A stretch of DNA of 7,279 nt, from assembly GCA_946630645.1 (NCBI GenBank), contig CAMOZD010000057.1:1-7279 (forward strand). The letters are read 5' to 3'. Shown here in pieces: positions 1 to 5,540 of the stretch (its first letter is position 1; each line of letters opens with the position of its first letter). The notes under the pieces were generated by a model. The model was not told the origin of the DNA and did no database searches. It saw only the letters and a program-made list of their open reading frames with translations. The position numbers were made by a program, and so were the translations under genes. Source of the DNA: an uncultured Lachnospiraceae bacterium. GTDB taxonomy: Bacteria > Bacillota > Clostridia > Lachnospirales > Lachnospiraceae.

Positions 1-1125
1 CTCTGACTCATGGACCTTGCCATGCTCATCCACTGTGGCATTGACCAGCATGACATAACCGTCATCCACCTCCGGCTTCTCATCCAGCAGGTTGAAGACT
101 CTGTTGGCGCCGGCCAGGGCCATGACCACAAAATTAATCTGCTGGCTCATCTGGTTGATGGGCATATTAAATCCCTTATTGAAGTTGAGGAAACTGGCCA
201 GGCCGCCAAGGGTAAAGCCCCCCACGCCATTGATGGCCAGGATACCGCCGATGATCGCTACAAACACGTAGCTGACATTACCCAGCTGGGCATTGACCGG
301 CATGGTAATATTGGCAAATTTATTGGCATTGTCGGCACTGTCAAAGAGCTGGTCATTGAGCCGGTTGAAATCCTCTATATTCTTTTCCTCATGATTGAAT
401 ACCTTAACCACCTTCTGGCCGGTCAGCATTTCCTCGATGAAGCCGTTGACCGCACCGAGATCCTTCTGCTGGGCCATGAAGTAGCGGGAAGAAAGCCCTG
501 CCAGCTTCCTGGAACAAAAAAGCATAACAGCCACCATGGCCAGGGTGACCAGGGTCAGGGGGATGTTGAGGACCACCATACAAAAAAGCGTGCTGATAAT
601 CGTAATCCCACTGTTAAACAGCTGGGGGATACTCTGGGAAATCATCTGCCGCAGGGTATCCACGTCATTGGTGTAGATGGACATGATGTCACCGTGGGCA
701 TGGGTGTCAAAGTATTTGATGGGCAGGTCCTGCATATGGGTAAAGATATCCTTACGCAGGCTGTTGAGGGTGCCCTGGGTTACCGTAACCATAATCTGAC
801 CCTGGATCAGAGTTGCGGCTACACCGATGGCATAGAAGGAAGCCACTCTCGCGATGGCCGCTGCCAGAGGCCCGAAATCAGGATGGTCATCCTTGAGTAA
901 AGGAAGGATATAATCATCAATCAGGGTCCTCATGAACATGGTTCCCTGGACATTGGCCAGGACGCTGGTCAGGATGCAGACCAGAACCAGGATACAGAGA
1001 ACATGGTATTTTGAAAATACATAGCCGATCAGCCGTTTCAGCAATCTGCCGGGATGTTCAATCTGAGGCTTTGGGCCTATGCCCCGCATAGCACGATTCT
1101 GTGTTTTTCTAACCTTTTCTGCCAT
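1..1125 (-). CDS. ABC exporter half-transporter, membrane-domain part (heterodimer partner; runs off left edge)
   Basis: This gene encodes one half of a heterodimeric type IV ABC exporter of the BmrCD / TM287-288 kind, which couples ATP hydrolysis to export of drugs or other amphipathic compounds across the cytoplasmic membrane. Only the first 375 codons are in the window. They cover a charged N-terminal extension (about residues 1-30), a first membrane helix around 41-60, and the rest of the six-helix exporter domain. Typical exporter features are the intracellular-loop stretch F-D-T-H-A-H-G-D (about 139-146) followed by Y-T-N-D-V-D-T-L-R-Q, and the later E-E-M-L-T-G-Q-K-V-V-K-V-F loop (about 231-243). 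The ATPase domain lies beyond the left edge, so its motifs cannot be checked. The ATG at 1125 overlaps the stop of the upstream ABC gene by one base (TAATG) and has AGGAGG nine bases upstream, which implies coupled translation. In a pair of this type this partner would be expected to carry the catalytically complete Walker B. Confidence 0.95.
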   Translation of the reverse strand, partial: MAEKVRKTQNRAMRGIGPKPQIEHPGRLLKRLIGYVFSKYHVLCILVLVCILTSVLANVQGTMFMRTLIDDYILPLLKDDHPDFGPLAAAIARVASFYAIGVAATLIQGQIMVTVTQGTLNSLRKDIFTHMQDLPIKYFDTHAHGDIMSIYTNDVDTLRQMISQSIPQLFNSGITIISTLFCMVVLNIPLTLVTLAMVAVMLFCSRKLAGLSSRYFMAQQKDLGAVNGFIEEMLTGQKVVKVFNHEEKNIEDFNRLNDQLFDSADNANKFANITMPVNAQLGNVSYVFVAIIGGILAINGVGGFTLGGLASFLNFNKGFNMPINQMSQQINFVVMALAGANRVFNLLDEKPEVDDGYVMLVNATVDEHGKVHESE

Positions 1126-2876
1126 TATGCCTCACCTCCTGCATGGTCAAAATCCCCGCCGCCGCTGGTCTGGGATTCGTAGACCTCACGGTAGATCTCG
1201 TTTGTCTCTATCAGCCTGTCATGGTTGTCCATGCCAACTACCCTGCCGTCCTCCATAACAATAATCCGGTCAGCATGCATGACACTGGAAATTCTCTGGG
1301 CGATGATCAGCTTGGTCGTATCAGGGATCTCCTCGGCAAAGGCCTTGCGGATCCTGGCATCGGTAGCCGTATCTACGGCGCTGGTGCTGTCATCAAGGAT
1401 CAGGATCTTCGGCTTCTTCAGCAGGGCCCTGGCGATACAGAGTCTCTGCTTCTGACCGCCGGATACATTGGTTCCACCCTGCTCGATATGGGTGTCATAG
1501 CCCTCCGGCATCTTGTCGATGAATTCATCGGCACAGGCCAGCCGGCAGACCCTTTTACAATCTTCTAAAGAAGCATCCGGGTCTCCCCAGCGAAGGTTAT
1601 CCATAATGGTTCCGGAAAAAAGAACATTGTTCTGGAGAACAACAGAAACCTCATCCCTGAGAGTTTCCATATCATATTCCCGGACATCCAGGCCGCCCAC
1701 CTTGAGGCTCCCTTCCGTCACGTCATAGAGCCGGCTGATCAGGTTGACCAGGCTGGACTTGGCACTTCCGGTACCACCGATGATACCGATAGTCTCACCG
1801 GAAGCAATCTCCAGGTTGATGTCATTGAGAACATTTTTATCTCCGTCCTTCTCATATTTAAAAGATACATGGTCAAAACTAATACTGCCGTCTTTTACCT
1901 GGTATACCGGGTTTTCCGGATTGACGATATCTGCCTTTTCATTGAGGACCTCACTAATACGTCTGGCACTAGCCATACTCATGGAGATCATGACAAAGAC
2001 AAAGGACAGCATCATAAGGCTCATAAGGATGTTCATACAATAGGTAAGAAGCATCATGAGCTGGCCGGTGGTCAGTTCTGACTGGACGATCATCTTGGCA
2101 CCCAGCCAGCTGATGGTCATCATACAGGTATAGATGGTCAGCATCATCATGGGCGCGTTGAGATTGACGATCCGCTCCGCCCTGGTAGAAAGCCGGTAAA
2201 GGCCGTCACTGGCCTTGGAGAATCTTTTCTTCTCATGGTCCTCCCGGACAAAGGCCTTAACCACCCGGATAGCCGATACATTTTCCTGGACGCTGCTGTT
2301 AACTTCATCATACTTCTCAAACATCTGGGTGAAATACTTCATGGCAAACTTGACAATGAGCATGAGCACGGAACCAAGAAGAATAACAGCAATCAGATAG
2401 ACACTGGCCAGCCTGGCATTGACTGAGAAGGACATGATCATAGCAATAATCAGGGAAAAAGGTGCCCTGGTACACATACGCAGGATCATCTGGTAGGCAT
2501 TCTGAAGATTGGTTACATCCGTAGTCATACGGGTGACAAGGCTGGCAGTGGAGAACCTGTCGATGTTGGAAAAAGAATAGGTCTGGATTTTCTCAAACAT
2601 GTTTTTCCGTAGGTTACGGGCAAAGCCTGTGGAGGCCCTGGCCCCGTATTTGCCACCCAGGACACCAGCGGTAAGACCCGCAAAGGCCACGACGATCATC
2701 AGGACGCCGGTCCTGTATATATGACCGATATCTCCTGTCTCCACACCATGGTCAATAATGGAGGCCATCAGGAGAGGGATAATCATCTCCATGATTACTT
2801 CAAATATCATAAAACAGGGGGTCAGGATTGAATCTTTTTTAAACTCTTTGACCTGCCCCATCAAGGTTTTTAACAC
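1125..2876 (-). CDS. ABC exporter half-transporter with degenerate ATP site (complete)
   Basis: This 583-residue protein is a full half-transporter: an exporter membrane domain at about residues 15-305 and an ATPase domain at about 330-570. Visible motifs are an aromatic A-loop residue (Y341), Walker A G-G-T-G-S-A-K-S (367-374), Q-loop Q415, signature V-S-G-G-Q (471-475), Walker B I-L-I-L-D-D (491-496), D-loop S-A-V-D (499-502) and switch region A-Q-R-I-S (526-530). The usual catalytic glutamate after Walker B is aspartate (D496) and the usual switch histidine is glutamine (Q527). These are the known marks of the non-hydrolysing site in heterodimeric exporters such as TM287/288, so this is the degenerate partner of the next gene, not a broken gene. 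The start is GTG at 2876, chosen because an in-frame TGA lies just upstream and M-L-K-T-L is a usual family start. The only Shine-Dalgarno match, AGAAAGG, is 12 bases away, so initiation may be weak. It follows marR in the same direction, and the substrate is unknown. Confidence 0.97.
   Translation of the reverse strand: MLKTLMGQVKEFKKDSILTPCFMIFEVIMEMIIPLLMASIIDHGVETGDIGHIYRTGVLMIVVAFAGLTAGVLGGKYGARASTGFARNLRKNMFEKIQTYSFSNIDRFSTASLVTRMTTDVTNLQNAYQMILRMCTRAPFSLIIAMIMSFSVNARLASVYLIAVILLGSVLMLIVKFAMKYFTQMFEKYDEVNSSVQENVSAIRVVKAFVREDHEKKRFSKASDGLYRLSTRAERIVNLNAPMMMLTIYTCMMTISWLGAKMIVQSELTTGQLMMLLTYCMNILMSLMMLSFVFVMISMSMASARRISEVLNEKADIVNPENPVYQVKDGSISFDHVSFKYEKDGDKNVLNDINLEIASGETIGIIGGTGSAKSSLVNLISRLYDVTEGSLKVGGLDVREYDMETLRDEVSVVLQNNVLFSGTIMDNLRWGDPDASLEDCKRVCRLACADEFIDKMPEGYDTHIEQGGTNVSGGQKQRLCIARALLKKPKILILDDSTSAVDTATDARIRKAFAEEIPDTTKLIIAQRISSVMHADRIIVMEDGRVVGMDNHDRLIETNEIYREVYESQTSGGGDFDHAGGEA
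1135..1140 (-). promoter_or_regulatory. Ribosome binding site of the second ABC gene, inside the end of the first
   Basis: AGGAGG ends nine bases before the ATG at 1125 and lies within the last codons of the upstream ABC gene (the Gly-Gly-Glu-Ala end). Together with the one-base stop/start overlap, this supports coupled synthesis of the two subunits in roughly equal amounts, as a heterodimer requires. Confidence 0.9.
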
Positions 2877-2949
2877 AAACCATCACAACCTTTCTATACA
2901 CATTTCCATCAGTATCAGTCAGGAACCTTCTAAAAGACTATTCCATTGC

Positions 2950-3141
2950 AGCTGGTCTGGTTCTCAGCTTAAGCATTGATTCCACTACTGTTCTTAAGCC
3001 AGTCCCGGTCTTCAAACTGAAACAAATCCAACTACTTCCCTTTTACTGGTTCCGTCTTTCAGACTGAAAACAGATCCCGCTACTTTCCTTTTACTGGTTC
3101 CGGCTTTCAGACTGAAAACAGATCCCGTCACCTTTTCTTTT
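2950..3141. repeat. 48-bp tandem repeat array spanning the end of marR and the following spacer (about 4 units, two decayed)
   Basis: Two 48-bp units, 3046-3093 and 3094-3141, match at 33 of their first 34 positions. A third unit at 2998-3045 is clearly related, and a fourth at about 2950-2997 is much decayed but keeps the C-T-G-G-T start and a recognisable C-T-A-C-T end block. Unit 3094-3141 is exactly the last 16 codons of marR. The next unit begins, on the minus strand, with the marR stop TAA and then repeats nearly the same codons in the same frame, ending at the edge of a third unit that also begins TAA. The array therefore looks like repeated duplication of the gene's 3' end. Each unit carries a short dyad, listed separately. 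The rest of the 214-base spacer (2877-2949) holds no terminator and no clear promoter, so the ABC genes are probably read through from marR. Confidence 0.88.
3057..3117. promoter_or_regulatory. Paired dyads TTTCAG-A-CTGAAA, possible protein-binding sites or hairpins
   Basis: A perfect 6+1+6 dyad, TTTCAGACTGAAA, occurs at 3057-3069 and again at 3105-3117. A looser version, TTCA-aac-TGAA, lies at 3011-3021. All are in equivalent parts of the 48-bp repeat. Dyads of this size between a MarR gene and its exporter genes could be operators, but the copies exist at least partly because the whole unit was duplicated, and one copy is inside coding sequence. An overlapping GTCT-TTC-AGAC hairpin is present in unit 3046-3093. 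Function is unproven. Confidence 0.3.
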
Positions 3142-3591
3142 CATATAATGACATCCACTGCAGCCCAGATTGTCAAGCATGCGGTATACCACACTAAAAA
3201 ATACATTCATATCTTTCTGGCTTATACCTTCCCTCATGCTTTCTTCCAGACTGTTAATTCTGCCTTCAATCAGATTACAACGATCCTCTCCCTGTTCCAG
3301 GAGAACAAGCTTTTTCAAGCGGGAATCCCTCTCAACACTGACCCGGGCAATGAAGCCCTCTTTTTCCATCTGCTTGACCAGGCTGGTTACAGTGGATCTG
3401 GCAATATGAAAGTCCTTCTCGATATCCTTCTGGAATATATCCTTATCCTTGTTATCATGAAGATAACTGATAATCCAGCCCTGCATAATGGGAAGTCTCT
3501 CTTCCTCGGGAATAATTTCGAGAGTCCTCTTCATAATGGTAGAGTCAAGGGCCTTTATGATAGAACCAATATTACAGTTTCTTCCATCCAT
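3091..3591 (-). CDS. MarR-family transcriptional repressor
   Basis: This 166-residue protein has the size and fold pattern of MarR regulators, which bind short palindromes as dimers and release DNA on binding a small ligand or on oxidation. The winged helix is visible: helices across about residues 52-82 (the F-Q-K-D-I-E-K-D-F-H-I-A-R-S-T-V-T-S-L-V-K-Q-M-E-K-E-G-F stretch, with recognition helix around R65-M75) and the wing V-S-V-E-R-D-S-R-L-K-K-L-V-L (85-98). The N- and C-terminal helices would form the dimer interface. It has five cysteines (6, 105, 144, 147, 158), including a C-x-x-C at 144-147, which could allow redox or metal sensing, but this is inference. The ATG at 3591 has GGAGG five bases upstream. 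It leads the operon containing the two exporter genes, so local control of the exporter and itself is the likely role. Its last 16 codons are one unit of a 48-bp tandem repeat, so this tail (151-166) is probably a recent, non-conserved addition. Confidence 0.93.
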   Translation of the reverse strand: MDGRNCNIGSIIKALDSTIMKRTLEIIPEEERLPIMQGWIISYLHDNKDKDIFQKDIEKDFHIARSTVTSLVKQMEKEGFIARVSVERDSRLKKLVLLEQGEDRCNLIEGRINSLEESMREGISQKDMNVFFSVVYRMLDNLGCSGCHYMKRKGDGICFQSESRNQ

Positions 3592-3701
3592 ATGCTCCTC
3601 CCTGTCTGCTGTATTCTTTTCCTGTAAAATGATCTGTATATTCTTTATTCTTTTATCATATCTATTTTAGAACAATGCTCTTACCACAAGAATATGTGCA
3701 A

Positions 3702-3718
3702 TTTTGAACTGTTCACAA
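3702..3718. promoter_or_regulatory. Dyad TTTTGAAC-T-GTTCACAA, candidate MarR operator
   Basis: This 17-bp sequence is an inverted repeat of 8-base arms around a single T, with one mismatched pair. MarR operators are commonly dyads of about this length. It lies a few bases downstream of the predicted start of marR transcription (about 3721), where a bound dimer would block initiation or early elongation. The motif AACTGTT recurs at 3754-3760, beside the shared -35 element. The site is assigned by position and symmetry only. Confidence 0.5.
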
Positions 3719-3727
3719 TCGAACTAT

Positions 3728-3755
3728 ATTATAATAGAATTAAAGAATTTGTCAA
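3728..3755 (-). promoter_or_regulatory. Predicted vegetative promoter of the marR-ABC operon
   Basis: On the minus strand TTGACA (3750-3755) and TATAAT (3728-3733) are both perfect consensus hexamers, separated by 16 bases. Transcription would start near 3721, giving marR a leader of about 130 bases before its ATG at 3591. The -35 overlaps that of the opposite promoter by five bases. A promoter this strong fits an operon held down by a repressor. Confidence 0.8.
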
Positions 3756-3777
3756 CTGTTTAATAATAGTATATAAT
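3749..3777 (+). promoter_or_regulatory. Predicted vegetative promoter of the glycosyltransferase gene
   Basis: TTGTCA (3749-3754) and TATAAT (3772-3777) are separated by the ideal 17 bases. Transcription would begin near 3784, leaving a leader of about 65 bases before the ATG at 3849. The -35 hexamer lies on the same bases as the marR -35 on the other strand. Confidence 0.8.
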
Positions 3778-3834
3778 GGAAAAATATGAATCAGACAGAT
3801 TTAAAGCTACAGTGTCAGCAGCTTATTTATTTTT

Positions 3835-3840
3835 GGAGGA
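3835..3840 (+). promoter_or_regulatory. Ribosome binding site that fixes the glycosyltransferase start
   Basis: GGAGGA sits eight bases before the ATG at 3849. An in-frame upstream ATG at 3786 lies only about two bases after the predicted transcription start and has no Shine-Dalgarno sequence, and the 21 residues it would add are unlike the family. The start at 3849 is therefore preferred. Confidence 0.88.
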
Positions 3841-3848
3841 TATTTATT

Positions 3849-5255
3849 ATGAATCAGATTAAAGTGTCCGTGGTAATGCCTGTATATAATGTAGAAGAAT
3901 TTCTAGGCGAAACTCTCGGTTATGTCACAAAACAGACTTTAAAAGAGATAGAAATCATATGTGTGGACGACGGCTCTTCTGACGGAAGCCTGGCACTCCT
4001 CCGGGAGATTGCTGAGCAAGACCAGCGTATCAAGGTCATCAGCCAGGATAATGCCGGAGCCGGTGCCGCCAGAAACAGAGGTATGGACCAGGCCACGGGA
4101 GATTACATCATTTTCTGGGACAGCGATGACATTTTTAATGAAGCCGCCCTCGAGCGCATGTATGACAAAATCCGGGAGACCGACAGTGACCTCTGTCTCT
4201 GTGCCTCCAACCAGTATGACATGATCAAGGAAAGATTCTATGAAACAGAAGCCTGTATCCGCCATGAATTTATCTCGGAGACAGTCCCCTTCAACAAATA
4301 CGATTTACCGGATACTATTTTTAATATTACCAATAATGTCCCCTGGAATAAGCTTTTTAAACGGTCTTTCATAGACAAACATGGTCTTCGCTTCCAGGAG
4401 ATCCGCCAGGCCAATGATACTTATTTTTCCATGATGAGTCTCTTCCTGGCTGACCGGATTACCTATATTGATGAAGTTCTTGTCAGCTACCGGGTAAGTA
4501 ATTCCTTAAGTATCTCCGGCAAGGCCTCCAGCACAACCCTCTGCGGCTATGATTCCTATGTCTACACCATGGAAAAGCTGGAGACCTACGAAGACTTTCC
4601 CCTTGTGAAAAAGAGCTTCCAGAACCGGTGTATCAGCGGTCTTTACCATTCCCTGAACATCCAGACTTCCTTTGACTCCTACGTCCTCCTTTATAATAAA
4701 ATAAAAGATGAGGGTATTGACCATTTCGGTTTCCGGGATATGGCTGAGGAAGATTTTGTACTGGCCTGGTACTATAAGGACCTGGAAATGATCAAGGAGA
4801 ATTCTGCCGGTGACTTCCTCATATACAAGTCCACCAGCCGACGGATCGGTGGAGAACGTAACAAAAACAGAATCAAAAGACTCAGAACCGCTTACCTCAA
4901 TGGAAAAGAAACCATCAGTAAGCAGAAAGAAACCATCAAGGAAAAGAACCAGACGATCAAAGACTTAAGGGCTGAAAAAAGAGAACTGAACCGGGCCCTG
5001 ACCAGAGCCTGCAACAGGGTAATCGAACTGGAGACGTCCTTCTCCTACAAGTTGGGCAGGGCCTTGACTGTTCCTGTCAGAGTAGTCAGGGATTGGGGCA
5101 AAGAAGACCCCGCCAACCAGGCTTCAGCTAGTCAGGCTGTGGATGATCAGAAACAGACTAATGAAACTGCAGCTGTAAATCAGGACCAGGATAAAGAAAC
5201 TGCAATTGTAAACCAGGACCAGGATAAAGAAACCGCCAGTCCAAAACAGGATTAA
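3849..5255 (+). CDS. Family-2 (GT-A fold) glycosyltransferase with C-terminal coiled coil and repetitive tail
   Basis: This 468-residue protein is a family-2 glycosyltransferase, which transfers a sugar from a nucleotide-sugar to an acceptor, usually in capsule, exopolysaccharide or wall-polymer synthesis on the cytoplasmic side of the membrane. The GT-A domain covers about residues 5-215: S-V-V-M-P-V-Y-N near the N terminus, nucleotide-binding D-D-G-S-S-D (40-45), A-R-N-R-G (74-78), the metal-binding D-S-D-D (91-94), and a downstream W-N-K-L-F block (166-170) with N-D-T-Y-F (189-193). Residues about 335-395 are charged and probably form a coiled coil. They are followed by S-F-S-Y-K-L-G-R-A-L-T (397-407), a motif often seen at the C terminus of Clostridia glycosyltransferases. 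The tail after about 418 is polar and contains 11-residue repeats. No membrane segment is evident. The gene has its own promoter and terminator and no polysaccharide neighbours in view, so donor and acceptor are unknown. Confidence 0.93.
   Translation: MNQIKVSVVMPVYNVEEFLGETLGYVTKQTLKEIEIICVDDGSSDGSLALLREIAEQDQRIKVISQDNAGAGAARNRGMDQATGDYIIFWDSDDIFNEAALERMYDKIRETDSDLCLCASNQYDMIKERFYETEACIRHEFISETVPFNKYDLPDTIFNITNNVPWNKLFKRSFIDKHGLRFQEIRQANDTYFSMMSLFLADRITYIDEVLVSYRVSNSLSISGKASSTTLCGYDSYVYTMEKLETYEDFPLVKKSFQNRCISGLYHSLNIQTSFDSYVLLYNKIKDEGIDHFGFRDMAEEDFVLAWYYKDLEMIKENSAGDFLIYKSTSRRIGGERNKNRIKRLRTAYLNGKETISKQKETIKEKNQTIKDLRAEKRELNRALTRACNRVIELETSFSYKLGRALTVPVRVVRDWGKEDPANQASASQAVDDQKQTNETAAVNQDQDKETAIVNQDQDKETASPKQD
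5163..5255 (+). repeat. 33-bp in-frame tandem repeat at the 3' end of the glycosyltransferase gene
   Basis: Units 5163-5195 and 5196-5228 are nearly identical, and a shortened third unit at 5229-5255 ends in the stop codon. They encode E-T-A-A-V-N-Q-D-Q-D-K, E-T-A-I-V-N-Q-D-Q-D-K and E-T-A-S-P-K-Q-D. The unit length is a multiple of three, so gain or loss of units changes tail length without breaking the frame. Confidence 0.9.
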
Positions 5256-5436
5256 TGGGCTGAGACTACCGCTTTTGACCAATATCTGAATCCAGATATT
5301 TCAGATATATATCAGGGTAAGAATCAGGAATACTGCACTGACAACACTGGATCAGACCGGCAAAATGGATTAGCAGAACCAAAAGAATAGAAGCCTCTTC
5401 TGTTCCTGGACAAATTAGAAATAAAGACAGACTCAA
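5256..5436 (+). other. Spacer after the glycosyltransferase: open in frame for 44 codons, with a small hairpin
   Basis: After the TAA at 5253-5255 the same frame stays open to a TAG at 5388, and the 44 codons would encode a D/N/Q/E/T-rich peptide similar in composition to the preceding tail. There is no start codon with a ribosome binding site, so this is not called as a gene. It may be a former extension of the C-terminal tail. A perfect 8-bp stem with a 4-base loop (AATATCTG / CAGATATT) occupies 5281-5300. It is AT-rich and lacks a T run, so it is a weak terminator candidate at best. Confidence 0.4.
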
Positions 5437-5513
5437 AAAAGGATTAAAGAACCGGAAAGTCCCCTGTCAGACCTCTGATCTGACAGGGAAACCCCAGTGT
5501 CTTTAATCCTTTT
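5437..5513. terminator. Large nested hairpin between converging genes, probable bidirectional terminator
   Basis: An inner stem pairs CCCTGTCAGA (5462-5471) with TCTGACAGGG (5479-5488) perfectly around a 7-base loop. It is enclosed by a second perfect 14-bp inverted repeat, AAAAGGATTAAAGA (5437-5450) with its complement at 5500-5513, separated from the inner stem by 11-base arms that can pair in part. The right end provides a T run for plus-strand transcripts and the left end (A run 5435-5440) provides one for minus-strand transcripts. Its position between the glycosyltransferase stop (5255) and the macro-protein stop (5541) suits termination in both directions. Confidence 0.8.
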
Positions 5514-5540
5514 ATGATTGGTGTTTTTTCAGGAAAACCA

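Noticed and set aside
10..900. Long plus-strand open frame (296 codons)
   Set aside because: It lies wholly antisense to the ABC membrane domain, whose minus-strand translation shows clear exporter motifs. The plus-strand product resembles no family and has no ribosome binding site.
2880..2945. Separate promoter for the ABC genes
   Set aside because: A TATAGA-like hexamer is present, but no -35 match at proper spacing was found and it is only about 20 bases from the start codon.
2950..3141. CRISPR array
   Set aside because: The 48-bp units are directly adjacent with no unique spacers, and one unit is the coding end of marR.
3148..3627. Plus-strand open frame of 159 codons opposite marR
   Set aside because: It is antisense to a well-supported MarR gene with a proper ribosome binding site and promoter, and the product shows no recognisable domain.
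3592..3720. Riboswitch or attenuator in the marR leader
   Set aside because: The leader is long (about 130 bases) but AT-rich. I see no terminator-type stem with a T run and no recognisable riboswitch core.
3786..3848. Upstream in-frame start of the glycosyltransferase
   Set aside because: The ATG is about two bases after the predicted transcription start and has no Shine-Dalgarno sequence, while GGAGGA is well placed before the ATG at 3849.
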